This document shows, piece by piece, positions 9,224 to 18,105 of a DNA stretch of 64,000 nt. The stretch spans positions 62,001 to 126,000 of the forward strand of contig NZ_AZFS01000044.1 of the NCBI RefSeq assembly GCF_001434395.1. The letters run 5' to 3'. The translations under genes and the position numbers were made by a program. The stretch comes from Levilactobacillus hammesii DSM 16381 (lineage in GTDB: Bacteria; Bacillota; Bacilli; Lactobacillales; Lactobacillaceae). Numbering within the stretch: the first letter of the stretch is position 1; each line of letters opens with the position of its first letter. Under the pieces are notes generated by a model, which worked only from the letters and a program-made list of their open reading frames with translations, had not been told where the DNA came from and did no database searches.

Positions 9224-10457
9224 GGAACAGTGGAGTTGGGTCTTCTATGATTGGGCCAACTCCGGTTACGGGATCATTGTCACGACCGCCGTTCTCCCCA
9301 TCTACTTCAAGGGGGTTGCGGAGAGTAGCGGGGTTGCTGCGGCGAATGCCACGGCCTATTGGGGGTATGCCAATAGTTTCGGTACCTTACTGGTCGCAAT
9401 TCTGGCACCTTTCCTGGGTGCCTTGGCGGATTACCAGGGATATAAGAAACGCCTGCTGACGGGATTCGCTAGTCTGGGGATGGTGATGACCCTTGGACTG
9501 GCTCTGTTACCGTCCTCGCAGTGGCAATGGTTACTGTTCATCTACGTGCTGTCGATCTTGGGCTATTCCGGCGGTAATCTATTCTATGATAGTTTCCTGA
9601 CGGATGTCAGTGATGATCGCCAAATGGATCGTTTGTCCAGTGTCGGTTATGGCTTCGGTTATCTGGGTGGCGTCATTGCCTTTCTATTATTTATGGTTTT
9701 GGAATTCACCAACGGTTTTGGTCGGCTGTCCAGCTTGGCCGTGGCTCGGTGGGGATTTGTGTTAGCTGCTGTATGGTGGCTCATCTTCTACATTCCGTTT
9801 CAACGGCACGTTCACCAGCGTCATGCCTTGGCGGCTACTGCGGCGCCCTTGCGACAGAGCTGGCACCGGGTGTGGCAAACGATCCTTCAACTGCGCCAAC
9901 ACAAGTACTTAGCTTGGTTCCTGGTGGCCTACTTCTGTTACATTGACGGGGTCGATACGATTTTTACCATGGCGACCTCGATTGGACTAGATATCGGGAT
10001 CAACAGTACAACCCTAATTATGGTGTTATTGGTCGTGCAGCTGGTAGCCTTTCCGTTCTCCATCTTCTATGGGTGGTTGGCGGGAAAGACCAGTACCCGA
10101 ACCGGGATCCTCGTTGCCATCGTGGTCTACCTCTTAATCTGTATGGATGCGCTAAATCTCAAATCGACGATGGACTTTTGGATTTTGGCGGTCTTAGTCG
10201 GTACCAGTCAGGGTGGCATTCAGGCCCTTTCACGTTCCTACTTCGGTCGGTTGGTGCCTAAGCAACGGTCGAGCGAGTTCTTTGGCTTCTACAACATTCT
10301 AGGGAAATTTTCGGCGGTGTTGGGACCGATTCTGGTCGGTGTCGTGACCCAGATGACCGGGCAGTCGCGGATTGGTGCGGCTTCACTGTCGATTCTCTTT
10401 GTTTTAGGCTTGATTATTTTTCTGATGATTCCGCGAACAGCTATGGACAAATCCTAG
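9207..10457 (+). CDS. MFS transporter, UMF1/Atg22-like family
   Basis: 416-residue polytopic membrane protein with about 12 helices. The N-terminus WSWVFYDWANSGYGIIVTTAVLPIYFK and a later GTSQGGIQALSRSYFGRLVP are typical of the UMF1 family (related to yeast Atg22 vacuolar amino-acid effluxers). Starts with two ATGs behind AAGGAGGG and overlaps the phosphodiesterase gene, so the two are translated together. The substrate is unknown. Confidence 0.85.
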   Translation: MMKLNKEQWSWVFYDWANSGYGIIVTTAVLPIYFKGVAESSGVAAANATAYWGYANSFGTLLVAILAPFLGALADYQGYKKRLLTGFASLGMVMTLGLALLPSSQWQWLLFIYVLSILGYSGGNLFYDSFLTDVSDDRQMDRLSSVGYGFGYLGGVIAFLLFMVLEFTNGFGRLSSLAVARWGFVLAAVWWLIFYIPFQRHVHQRHALAATAAPLRQSWHRVWQTILQLRQHKYLAWFLVAYFCYIDGVDTIFTMATSIGLDIGINSTTLIMVLLVVQLVAFPFSIFYGWLAGKTSTRTGILVAIVVYLLICMDALNLKSTMDFWILAVLVGTSQGGIQALSRSYFGRLVPKQRSSEFFGFYNILGKFSAVLGPILVGVVTQMTGQSRIGAASLSILFVLGLIIFLMIPRTAMDKS

Positions 10458-10534
10458 TCGTGTTGCGTGATTTATGGTATTCTAGTTTCTGAAACTTAAT
10501 TTGAACGTGAAGTTAAGTAGAATAAATGACGTTT

Positions 10535-10650
10535 CAATCTTGAGCAAGGATGCGTTTGACTGGTGAGACCAGTTAGGGGGCATGACCTGTGGCGTCCGAA
10601 TCTTGGGGATGCAGTGACGCTCAGATTGAATGCGGGACTTAAGCAAGTCC
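10535..10650 (+). promoter_or_regulatory. Multi-helix structured leader upstream of degV
   Basis: The 222-base gap before degV folds on inspection into four helices. A closing helix pairs CAATCTtGAGC (10535-10545) with GCTCAGATTG (10619-10628). Inside are a perfect hairpin ACTGGT-gag-ACCAGT (10559-10573) and GCGTCC/GGATGC (10592-10612). A further hairpin GGACTT-AAGC-AAGTCC (10635-10650) follows. I do not recognise a known riboswitch class; no U-run follows, so control, if any, would be translational or by processing. Confidence 0.5.
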
Positions 10651-10679
10651 TAAATGAAAGATAAAGTGGGGGTACAAAC

Positions 10680-11546
10680 ATGAAGATTGCTGTGGTCACC
10701 GATAGTACCAGCTATTTGTCCGCAGAAGAGGTCGAGCGGTATCACATTCACGTCGTCCCAATTCCGGTGATCATTGATGGTCGCTCCTATGATGAAGATG
10801 TTGATATTACCACGAGCGAATTTTACGAACGATTACGTAACTCCAAGTCGTTTCCAAGCACCTCTCAGCCGCCATTAGGTGAGATGATCAATCTCTATGA
10901 TCAGTTGGCTGAGGAGGGTTACGACGCGGTGATTAGCATTCACCTGGCAAGCACGATCTCTGGCTTTGTCAATCAGTTAAAAGCGTTAGCGCCAACGATT
11001 GAAAACATCAAGGTGATCCCTTACGATTCACAGATCACCGTCAAACTGATGGGTTATCTGGCCATTGAAGCATCTCGCATGGCAGCTAAGGGCGCTGAAC
11101 CGGACGAAATCATTGCCCGGCTCGACGACTTGCGGTCAACGATTGGTGAGTACTTCGTGGTCGATGATCTCCAAAACTTGGTTCGTGGGGGCCGTTTGTC
11201 CAACGCTTCCGGGTTCATCGGCAGCGTCCTGCGGATCAAGCCATTGTTGACATTTGATGACGAGACACATGAGATTGTCGCCTTCGAAAAGGTGCGGTCA
11301 CGGAAGAAGGCTTTGGCGCGAGTTGAAGATCTCTTCGTGGAGGCCCAGGCCAAGGTGGATTACCCGCTACGGGCGTTAGTCTTAGACGCTAACGATCCGG
11401 AAGGCGGTCAGGCTTGGGCGAACAAGATTGCCACGCAGTACCCAGAGATTCCCCTGGAACGGTCGTACTTCGGTCCGGTCATTGGGACCCATCTTGGGGA
11501 AAAGGCGTTGGCATTGGCTTGGCTTAAAGATTTCGATCGCGCTTAA
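10680..11546 (+). CDS. DegV-family fatty-acid-binding protein
   Basis: 288-residue two-domain protein that binds a fatty acid and typically presents it to fatty acid kinase (FakB role). Visible signatures are VTDSTSYLS at the N-terminus, PSTSQPP (about residues 59-65) and ISIHLASTISGF, all lipid-pocket segments, plus RGGRLSNASG in the middle. It stands alone behind a structured leader. Which FakA it serves cannot be seen here. Confidence 0.9.
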   Translation: MKIAVVTDSTSYLSAEEVERYHIHVVPIPVIIDGRSYDEDVDITTSEFYERLRNSKSFPSTSQPPLGEMINLYDQLAEEGYDAVISIHLASTISGFVNQLKALAPTIENIKVIPYDSQITVKLMGYLAIEASRMAAKGAEPDEIIARLDDLRSTIGEYFVVDDLQNLVRGGRLSNASGFIGSVLRIKPLLTFDDETHEIVAFEKVRSRKKALARVEDLFVEAQAKVDYPLRALVLDANDPEGGQAWANKIATQYPEIPLERSYFGPVIGTHLGEKALALAWLKDFDRA

Positions 11547-11600
11547 GGCGTGCATCTTCTAAGGGGTTATGGTAAGCTAGTTGCTGTAATTAAAATTTAC

Positions 11601-11691
11601 GGAGTAGGAAATAAAGCGTCAAGTGCTGGTGGAACGCAATGTGAACACCGGACGAAGGGCAACTGGCCCGCGATTTTATTTCCGCATTGGC
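11601..11691 (+). promoter_or_regulatory. Tetrahydrofolate (THF) riboswitch
   Basis: The leader of the folate transporter gene carries the conserved THF-riboswitch blocks in order: GGAGTAG, GCGTcAAGTG, a variable stem, GGACGAAGG, GGCCCGCG and TTTCCGCATTGG. Downstream, CTCC-CTTA-GGAG (11708-11719) can hide the ribosome site, which fits translational control. Confidence 0.85.
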
Positions 11692-11719
11692 CGCAGCGAT
11701 GTGGCAACTCCCTTAGGAG

Positions 11720-12262
11720 ATGTCTGAATTGAAGATGACGGTAGACACTCGGCTGCCAAAGCTGAGTACGTTGAGTTTGGTCACAATGGGCCTGTTGATG
11801 GCACTACAATTGGTGATCAAGAGTTTTTCGGTGGGACCCGCGTTCTTGAAGTTTAGCTTCACATTCCTGGTTGCAGCGTTAATTGCGCGGTTGTTTGGCC
11901 CCTGGTGGGGGATGATGACTGCCGCCGTGGTTGACGTGGTGGGGACGTTGATGTCTGGTGGGCCCTTCTTTATCGGGTTTACGCTCTCGGCGGTGCTGGG
12001 GTCACTGATTTACGCCTTGTTCCTGTATCAGAAGCCAGCGAGCTGGACGCGGTTGATCATCGCGCAGGTTATCATCTCATTGGTGGTTAACGCGCTGCTA
12101 AACACGTTGTGGGTCGCGATTATGTATAAGACCCCGTTCTGGGGCTTGCTGCCCGTACGGCTCTTAAAAGAGGGCATTATGACACCCATTCAGGTGATCC
12201 TGCTGTTCCTATTATTTAAGAGTCACGTGGTTGACCTGATGCAGAAACGGTTAAAACTTTAA
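11720..12262 (+). CDS. folT: Folate ECF transporter S component (FolT)
   Basis: Membrane substrate-binding subunit of an energy-coupling-factor transporter for folates. About six hydrophobic helices; LSTLSLVTMGLLMALQLVIK and FGPWWGMMTAAVVDVVGTLM are typical of FolT-like S components. The 180-residue length fits. The upstream THF riboswitch strongly supports folate as substrate. The start is uncertain: GGAG directly touches the ATG at 11720, so TTG at 11729 or ATG at 11735 may be used instead. The shared EcfAA'T module is not in the window. Confidence 0.9.
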   Translation: MSELKMTVDTRLPKLSTLSLVTMGLLMALQLVIKSFSVGPAFLKFSFTFLVAALIARLFGPWWGMMTAAVVDVVGTLMSGGPFFIGFTLSAVLGSLIYALFLYQKPASWTRLIIAQVIISLVVNALLNTLWVAIMYKTPFWGLLPVRLLKEGIMTPIQVILLFLLFKSHVVDLMQKRLKL

Positions 12263-12270
12263 ATTTAAGG

Positions 12271-12308
12271 GGCACCATTTCGACGGTATCGTTGGGATGG
12301 TGCTTTTA
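12271..12308 (+). terminator. Terminator of folT
   Basis: GCACCAT / ATGGTGC inverted repeat followed by TTTTAC. Confidence 0.75.
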
Positions 12309-12543
12309 CTTGGCGTTCGTTAGGTTAAATTAAATAAATTACTTTAACTTATAGGCCTACCCAAAATCACCCTCTACCTTACCAACCACAAACTTGCAGC
12401 TAAACACAAACTCGTCACTAAGGAAAGTTCGGTGAGGGCGTGAACCCTTAACTTTTTCTATCGAATCGGGGATTTGGCTTGTGTCCCATTCAAATTTCAG
12501 TTATAACAAGGATTGACGAGGTGCCATTTCGGGGAGGATTTTT

Positions 12544-12981
12544 ATGAAGCAGCTACTACAGCTCTATGATAAATATAAAAGTGTTATTGCATACCTGTTT
12601 TTCGGTGGGCTGACGACACTAGTTAACTTGGTCGTGTTCTTTGTGACCGCAAGTTTGTGGCATTGGAACTATCAAATTGGGACGGCCGTTGCTTGGTTCG
12701 TTTCCGTTTTATTTGCCTACTTAACCAATCGGGTTTGGGTCTTTCATTCCCATTTCACCACGTTTGGCGCACTATGGCGAGAAATCATCACCTTCTTCTC
12801 GGTGCGTGCTGCCACGTTGATCATGGATGAAGGGATTATGTGGATCGGGGTTTCCCTGTTATCACAAAATGAAATGCTCACGAAATTAGTCGACCAAGTC
12901 ATCGTTGTCGTGGCCAACTACTTCTTCAGCAAGTGGTTCGTCTTTCGTAAGACTAAAGCTGCCTCGTCGATGAACGATTAA
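12544..12981 (+). CDS. GtrA-family membrane protein
   Basis: 145-residue protein with four predicted helices (FFGGLTTLVNLVVFF, AWFVSVLFAYLTNRVWVF, VIVVVANYFFSKWFVF). GtrA proteins are thought to flip or transfer lipid-linked sugars for cell-surface glycosylation. A possible promoter ends in TATAAC near 12500, and GGGGAGG sits before the ATG. No glycosyltransferase is adjacent, so its partner is elsewhere. Confidence 0.85.
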   Translation: MKQLLQLYDKYKSVIAYLFFGGLTTLVNLVVFFVTASLWHWNYQIGTAVAWFVSVLFAYLTNRVWVFHSHFTTFGALWREIITFFSVRAATLIMDEGIMWIGVSLLSQNEMLTKLVDQVIVVVANYFFSKWFVFRKTKAASSMND

Positions 12982-12991
12982 AGTGAATTCA

Positions 12992-13026
12992 GATCACGCT
13001 ATCCAATTGGATGGCGTGATTTTTTT
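12992..13026 (+). terminator. Terminator of the GtrA gene
   Basis: ATCACGCtATCC / GGATgGCGTGAT followed by TTTTTTT. Confidence 0.88.
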
Positions 13027-13096
13027 GTTTTTCGCAAAAAAATGAGACTGATTTGCGAAAAAAACGTTAGTAATAGTAGGACCGCGATTTGGTCAT

Positions 13097-13146
13097 AAAA
13101 ACCCCAAGTCCCACCGTCGATAATTAACGGTAGAACTTGGGGTTTA
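13097..13146 (-). terminator. Terminator of the VanZ-like gene
   Basis: AAACCCCAAGT...ACCGT / ACGGT...ACTTGGGGTTT with A and T runs on either side; it lies just downstream of the - strand gene. Confidence 0.8.
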
Positions 13147-13170
13147 AATAGGCGTGTTTAACAGGGCTTT

Positions 13171-13692
13171 CTAAGCGACGGCCCGTGCTTGACGTTGTTG
13201 GCGTTGTCGATGACTCACACGGATGCGGTAATATACAGCGACGACTAGGCCACCGATCAGGATGCCCAGGGCATTGGCCAGAACATCGTTGATATCACTG
13301 CTCCGGTTGATGAGCCAGTGTTGGGAGAGAATGTACTGCAGGGTTTCAACACTGCTTCCAACGAAGAGTCCAAAGGCGCCGACGCCCCAGAGTGATATCT
13401 TAGGGGCAAGCCACTTTAGGAGTAGTCCTAAGGGCAGTGTCAGCAGAATATTTTCCGCAAAGCCAAGATTGAATACGGACAAGTGGGTCAGATTCACGCG
13501 TCCAAAGCCGGCGGGCATGATGTAAATACCGGTACCGGAGAACGAAATCGGTGTAAACAGGATTGCGGCTAAGCCGGTGAGATAAGCTAGCGTCAATAGT
13601 GCAAACCACCGATGTTTATGAGTGGTTGTTAAGATCAGAAGGCCACTGAGACTGGCCATGAGTAAGATAATCAATAAGGGTTCCCAACGCAT
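13171..13692 (-). CDS. VanZ-like membrane protein
   Basis: 173 residues with about five transmembrane helices. The VanZ-like pattern is visible: ILFTP near residue 46, NILLTLPLGLLL in the middle, then GSSVETLQYIL and RSSDINDVLANALGILIGG. Members may lower teicoplanin sensitivity, but the function is largely unknown. Single gene with a terminator behind it; the C-terminus is strongly basic (RHRQRQQRQAR-like). Confidence 0.85.
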   Translation of the reverse strand: MRWEPLLIILLMASLSGLLILTTTHKHRWFALLTLAYLTGLAAILFTPISFSGTGIYIMPAGFGRVNLTHLSVFNLGFAENILLTLPLGLLLKWLAPKISLWGVGAFGLFVGSSVETLQYILSQHWLINRSSDINDVLANALGILIGGLVVAVYYRIRVSHRQRQQRQARAVA

Positions 13693-13943
13693 CGAATCAC
13701 CTCCACAGGATGCTGTTTCTTAAACGGTCGTTCAACATGTTTCTAGACTAACGCAGAATAACGGGCCTGTGGGAAAAGTGGCGGGGGTTTTAAGGTTTCT
13801 TTGGGGCTTTAGCAAATTCATAAGGTCTTGGGCAAAGAAACATCACATTCTTTCGCAGATTTAGTAGTGGGGGCGTTCATATGGGGATTGTCGCCGAAAT
13901 GTGATAATCTAAGAGTTAAATGATGAAAGAGGAGGCGACACAC

Positions 13944-14789
13944 ATGTCTGATGCGGATTACCGAGCAGATTTACGTGACAATCAGGCCAATTGGGATGAC
14001 CGCGCAAGCGTACATATGACGTCGAACTTTTACGACGTCGATCATCTCGTGGCCGATGTCACCCAAATCACCACTACCGTCCAGCACGATTATGCCGTTT
14101 TAAAGCCCTGGTTGCCACAAGAAACGGTGGCCAACCTAGACTTGCTACATCTGCAGTGCCATATTGGTACCGATACTTTGTCCTGGCAGCGGCTTGGCGC
14201 AACACACGTCACGGGGTTGGATTTTTCACCACAGTCCTTAACTTACGCGCGTGAGATTGCGGCGCGGGCCAACGCTGAAATCACCTATGTCCAGGGCGAT
14301 GCCCGTTTTGCTAGTGATCAGATTCAATCGTTATTCGATGTGATCGTCACCAGTATGGGTACCATCACCTGGTTGCCCGAACTGACGACGTGGGCCCGGT
14401 CAATTGCACAGCTGTTAAAGACCGGTGGTACCTTCATGATTCGTGATGATCACCCGTTCTTGAATGCCCTGGATTTTGACTCACTGGTGGTTCACGCGGA
14501 TTACTTCAATGACGGTGCCTTAACCTACGAGCAGGACGGTTCCTATACGGATCACTCAGCCCATAGGATTCAGCATACGACCAACCACAATTGGAATCAT
14601 GATTTTCAGGAGATCACGACTGCACTGCGGGCTGCAGGACTGACGATTGAATTCTTAGGCGAATATCCCCGCACGGAATGGCCCGCGCTCCCTGACTTGG
14701 TTCAGCGAGAGGGGTGGTACGAGCTGCCGGCAACGGCACCACGGATTCCGTTAACGTTTGCGTTGGTGGTGAAAAAGATGGTTCAGTAG
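13944..14789 (+). CDS. Class I SAM-dependent methyltransferase
   Basis: 281 residues. The SAM-binding motif I region reads LLHLQCHIGTDTLSWQRLGATHVTGLDFS, followed by the acidic YVQGDARF and FDVIVTSMGTITWLPEL. The ATG at 13944 was chosen over 13920 because AGAGGAGG lies 8 bases upstream. The substrate is unknown; the fold resembles small-molecule methyltransferases. A possible promoter (GATAAT near 13907) precedes it. Confidence 0.82.
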   Translation: MSDADYRADLRDNQANWDDRASVHMTSNFYDVDHLVADVTQITTTVQHDYAVLKPWLPQETVANLDLLHLQCHIGTDTLSWQRLGATHVTGLDFSPQSLTYAREIAARANAEITYVQGDARFASDQIQSLFDVIVTSMGTITWLPELTTWARSIAQLLKTGGTFMIRDDHPFLNALDFDSLVVHADYFNDGALTYEQDGSYTDHSAHRIQHTTNHNWNHDFQEITTALRAAGLTIEFLGEYPRTEWPALPDLVQREGWYELPATAPRIPLTFALVVKKMVQ

Positions 14790-14898
14790 CCGCCGGGGTG
14801 TATAAATATATTTGTAAGGCGTTTCGAGTGGCGGAATGGCTGATATTTGATACAGTTGAAGTATCTTGAAACGAGTACTTATTCTTGGGGGAGATTCT

Positions 14899-15813
14899 AT
14901 GCGTCGTTGGCTGAATTGGCCAGTGTTTTATGAACTGACGGAGATTTATACCGCACCACTAAATATCATGTGGTTTGTTCTAGGTGTCGCCATTGCGCAA
15001 TACCATTTAGGCGTTGTGAATTGGGTAAACGTTGGCCTCTGCCTGGTGACCGTCTTTATTTTTGATTTGGCGGTCAACGTATCCGACAACTACTTTGATT
15101 ACCAACACGCCAGTGACCGTGAGGGGTATGCGCAAAAGGTCAATCCCATTGGGCGTCTAAATTTACCTGCACGCGGGGTCGGTCAATTGGCAATGGCCTT
15201 GTATGTGATTGCCCTGCTACCGGGGGCGTGGCTGGTTTTGCGGACCGGCTGGCTCGTATTCTTACTGGGCGTCTGTGGGTACCTGATTGGTATCTTTTAT
15301 ACGGCGGGGCCTCGACCCATCAATGCGACACCGCTGTGCGAGACGGTCGTGGCCTTGTCCATTGCCTTCTTGATTCAATTGACCTGTGTCGTTGTCTCAA
15401 CCTATGGCGTCCAGCCACTGACTTGGTCGACAGTGGGGGTCACCTTCCTGTTGTGTTTGCCGCTGACGTTGATCTTCTTTACCCTGCAGCTGGCGAATAA
15501 CACTGCCGATCGCGAGGAAGATATTCTGAATCATCGTTACACGTTGGCCTACTATTTGGGAAAGGTGGGCGCGGTGAGATTAATTCAAGCTTTTTTGGTC
15601 ATTGGGAGTCTGTGGCCCCTGGTTAATCTCGTCCTCGGGATTGCGCCCCTCAGTACGGGGTGGGTCGCGCTACTACTGCCCGTGATGTGGCTGGGCATGC
15701 GGCCTTTCTTTAAGGTCCAAGACAAGCGGCGGACTTTTATGAGCACGGTGAAGAGTGCCTCGCTATTCTTTCTGGCGTACCCGCTGTTGTTTGTGGCGGG
15801 TACCTGGCTTTGA
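14899..15813 (+). CDS. menA: UbiA-family prenyltransferase, MenA-like
   Basis: Integral membrane prenyltransferase that attaches a polyprenyl chain to an aromatic acceptor, most likely 1,4-dihydroxy-2-naphthoate in (demethyl)menaquinone synthesis. About 304 residues and 8-9 helices. The first Asp-rich motif is VSDNYFDYQHASD and the second is NNTADREED, both intact. The ATG at 14899 has GGGGGAG 5 bases before it. No other men genes are here, so quinone formation may depend on exogenous DHNA; that is inference. Confidence 0.8.
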   Translation: MRRWLNWPVFYELTEIYTAPLNIMWFVLGVAIAQYHLGVVNWVNVGLCLVTVFIFDLAVNVSDNYFDYQHASDREGYAQKVNPIGRLNLPARGVGQLAMALYVIALLPGAWLVLRTGWLVFLLGVCGYLIGIFYTAGPRPINATPLCETVVALSIAFLIQLTCVVVSTYGVQPLTWSTVGVTFLLCLPLTLIFFTLQLANNTADREEDILNHRYTLAYYLGKVGAVRLIQAFLVIGSLWPLVNLVLGIAPLSTGWVALLLPVMWLGMRPFFKVQDKRRTFMSTVKSASLFFLAYPLLFVAGTWL

Positions 15814-15871
15814 GACGCACTAGACAAGTGAGAAAATGTCTGCTGTAGTTGCTACCAAGAGGTCATGGCGC

Positions 15872-15899
15872 TTGCGGATATTTTTCTTTCTAGTAAGAT
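15872..15899 (+). promoter_or_regulatory. Promoter of arsR-type gene giving a leaderless mRNA
   Basis: TTGCGG (15872-15877), 16-base spacer, TAAGAT (15894-15899). Only 6 bases separate this -10 from the ATG, so the transcript would start at or next to the start codon. Confidence 0.5.
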
Positions 15900-15905
15900 A
15901 AAGGT

Positions 15906-16193
15906 ATGACAAAACAAACAGGAAAAAATGAACAAGCTATCCTCGTCTTTAAGGCGCTCGCCGACCCGGTACGACTCGATATTTTACACTATCTGAAGCA
16001 GTGTGATCACGAAGTATCCTGTGGTGAGGTCGGACAGGCCATCGGGATTAGCAAGACGTCCGGGTCTTACCATTTTAAGCTGTTGCAGGCAGCCGGTTTA
16101 ATCACGGCACGGAAAGAATCACGAGAAAAATATGTTGCGTTAGACCAGTCGACATTTGAACGGGTCGTCGGCCATTTCTGGGACAATCTTTGA
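15906..16193 (+). CDS. ArsR-family winged-helix regulator
   Basis: 95 residues with a classic ArsR HTH (ADPVRLDILHYL, GISKTSGSYHFKLLQAAGLI). The metal-binding ELCVCDL motif is absent, though there are Cys residues at CDHEVSC. There is no separate ribosome site; the ATG sits 6 bases after a -10, suggesting leaderless translation. It precedes a DHA2 efflux gene whose promoter carries a palindromic operator, the likely target. Confidence 0.85.
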   Translation: MTKQTGKNEQAILVFKALADPVRLDILHYLKQCDHEVSCGEVGQAIGISKTSGSYHFKLLQAAGLITARKESREKYVALDQSTFERVVGHFWDNL

Positions 16194-16210
16194 TGCCCTA
16201 GACCACTAAT

Positions 16211-16240
16211 GAGAAGACTGCACAGGTCTTCTTTTTTTGT
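16211..16240 (+). terminator. Terminator of the arsR-type gene
   Basis: GAAGAC-tgcacag-GTCTTC followed by seven T. Confidence 0.88.
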
Positions 16241-16250
16241 AACGGTCATC

Positions 16251-16306
16251 TTGTCAGGCTCTAGGTGAGATGGTATGGTTAAATAGTTCAAAACATTTTG
16301 AACTAT
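16251..16306 (+). promoter_or_regulatory. Promoter and palindromic operator of the DHA2 MFS gene
   Basis: TTGTCA, 17 bases, TATGGT, then immediately at the expected start site ATAGTTCAAAA-ca-TTTTGAACTAT (16283-16306), with perfect 11-base arms. A repressor bound there would block transcription; the upstream ArsR-type protein is the obvious candidate. Confidence 0.75.
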
Positions 16307-16330
16307 TATGACCAATCAGGGAGACGAAAA

Positions 16331-17698
16331 ATGATGACCAAGACAACCAGCACCAAATGGCTTTTAGGACTGACTTCTTTGGGATTTTTCATGTCGATGA
16401 TGGATGCAATGATTGTGACCACGGCATCGACGGCGATTCGAACCGATTTTCACATTTCGGTCAGTACACTGCAATGGGCGCTAAATGCCTATAATATTAC
16501 CATTGCTGCTGTACTGTTGGTTGGGGTGGCGCTGGGTGAGCGGTGGGGTCGCCGACGGATTTATAACTGGGGCATCCTGATCTTTACCCTCGGTTCGGCG
16601 CTGTGCGCGTTGGCGGGGAATATCGGTTTTCTAATCCTAGCGCGGGTGATTGCAGGGATCGGGGCGTCGGTCATGACGCCCATGTCTATGGCCATTCTCT
16701 CAAATACCTTACCCGCCAGTGAACGGGGCCGGGCTTTGGGCATCTGGAGCGGTATCGGTGGCTTAGCCTTGATTGTGGGACCATCACTGGGAGGCGTGAT
16801 CGTTGCTCGTCTCGCTTGGCAGTGGATCTTTTGGATTAACGTTCCCGTGGGCATCGCGGCCATTGCTCTGTCACGTCAGTACTTGCCAGAGAGTCGAGGA
16901 GATGCGGCACGCGTGAATCTTCTGGACGGCTTACTGATTACGTTGACACTGGCTGGACTGATTTGGGTTTTGTCGACATTTAATGGCAGTATGACCGGGC
17001 AACTGGTGTTGGTCGGTCTTGTGGGTGTCGTCAGTCTGGGAAGTGGTGCTTGGTTCTTGAAGCGGCAGACGGTCGCAACGAACCCGATGGTGTCCCTCAG
17101 TCTCTTTAAGTCAGCACAATTCAATGGCAGTAATATGGCAACGGCCTGTCTCTACGGGTCAATGTATGGGGTGGTCTTCTTCCTGCCGCAATTCTTTCAA
17201 CTCAGCCAGGGTGCCTCAGCACTCACGGCTGGACTGGAATTGTTGCCGTGGACGGGAACACTCGTCGTGATTGCCCCATTTGCTGGTCGGGCCGTTGATC
17301 GGTTCGGGGAAGGCCGACTTGCGACCCTGGGATTGTTCCTGCAGGGCTTGGGGTATGCCTTGATTGCTGAACTGGTTCGTCAGCAACGGCCGTATTCCTG
17401 GCTGGTCTTGCCGTTGGTATTTGCGGGCATGGGGCTCTCCATGGCGGGACCAGCGCTACAAAAGGCCGTCCTGGGTGCTGTTCCGCGAGGGGCAATGGGA
17501 CAGGCTTCCGGAATCTACAACGTCTTTCGCTTGTTTGGTGGGGCAGTGGGGACGACACTGGCCGTGCTGATCTTCAGTTGGGTTGGCGGAAATCTCACAC
17601 TTAGCAAGTTTATCGGTGGTTTTCAAGTCACCATGCTGGGCACGGCACTGCTCTCCTGGTTGGGGATTTGGTGGACAAGGCGACTATTGCGGCATTAA
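16331..17698 (+). CDS. MFS drug efflux transporter, DHA2 (14-TMS) family
   Basis: 455 residues, proton-driven export of small molecules. GERWGRRRIYNWG is the loop 2-3 motif and ALGIWSGIGGLALIVGPSLGG is motif C of exporters. QWIFWINVPVG is a DHA2 hallmark. I chose the ATG at 16331 because GGGAG lies just upstream. Regulated through the palindrome over its start site. The substrate is not deducible. Confidence 0.85.
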   Translation: MMTKTTSTKWLLGLTSLGFFMSMMDAMIVTTASTAIRTDFHISVSTLQWALNAYNITIAAVLLVGVALGERWGRRRIYNWGILIFTLGSALCALAGNIGFLILARVIAGIGASVMTPMSMAILSNTLPASERGRALGIWSGIGGLALIVGPSLGGVIVARLAWQWIFWINVPVGIAAIALSRQYLPESRGDAARVNLLDGLLITLTLAGLIWVLSTFNGSMTGQLVLVGLVGVVSLGSGAWFLKRQTVATNPMVSLSLFKSAQFNGSNMATACLYGSMYGVVFFLPQFFQLSQGASALTAGLELLPWTGTLVVIAPFAGRAVDRFGEGRLATLGLFLQGLGYALIAELVRQQRPYSWLVLPLVFAGMGLSMAGPALQKAVLGAVPRGAMGQASGIYNVFRLFGGAVGTTLAVLIFSWVGGNLTLSKFIGGFQVTMLGTALLSWLGIWWTRRLLRH

Positions 17699-17781
17699 TG
17701 CAATTAGTACCAGTGGAATAGGACTTGTGGATTTAGCAGAGTCTGGTACAGTTAAATCAGCATAAGAAGGAGGCCGTTCCA

Positions 17782-18105
17782 TTGACCATTAATGATCATC
17801 AGCAGTGGCTCGTTGATTTTTACCAGCAACGCCATTGGTATCAATATTCACCCTTTGTTCATCTCAACTTTCTGACGGAAGAGACCGGGGAAGTTGCCCG
17901 CGCCATTCGGGCCATCGAGATTGGTCGGGACCATCCCGGTGAAAGGCAAGCCACGTCTGCGGAGCGCCAAGCCAACCTCAAAGAAGAGCTATCGGATGCC
18001 CTGGATCAGATTTTAGTGATTAGCAGTCTCTACAATATCGATGCCCAAGATTTACTGGCAGCCAGTGAGCGAAAATTAACCCATCGCTTCGAAAACCAAA
18101 AGTGA
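17782..18105 (+). CDS. MazG-like nucleotide pyrophosphohydrolase
   Basis: 107 residues, all-alpha NTP-PPase fold. The EExxE...ExxD metal pattern appears as LTEETGEVARAI and LKEELSDALDQIL. It probably hydrolyses non-canonical NTPs. Starts with TTG behind AGGAGG. Promoter candidate TTGTGG near 17726 with TACAGT near 17748. Stand-alone gene. Confidence 0.83.
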   Translation: MTINDHQQWLVDFYQQRHWYQYSPFVHLNFLTEETGEVARAIRAIEIGRDHPGERQATSAERQANLKEELSDALDQILVISSLYNIDAQDLLAASERKLTHRFENQK

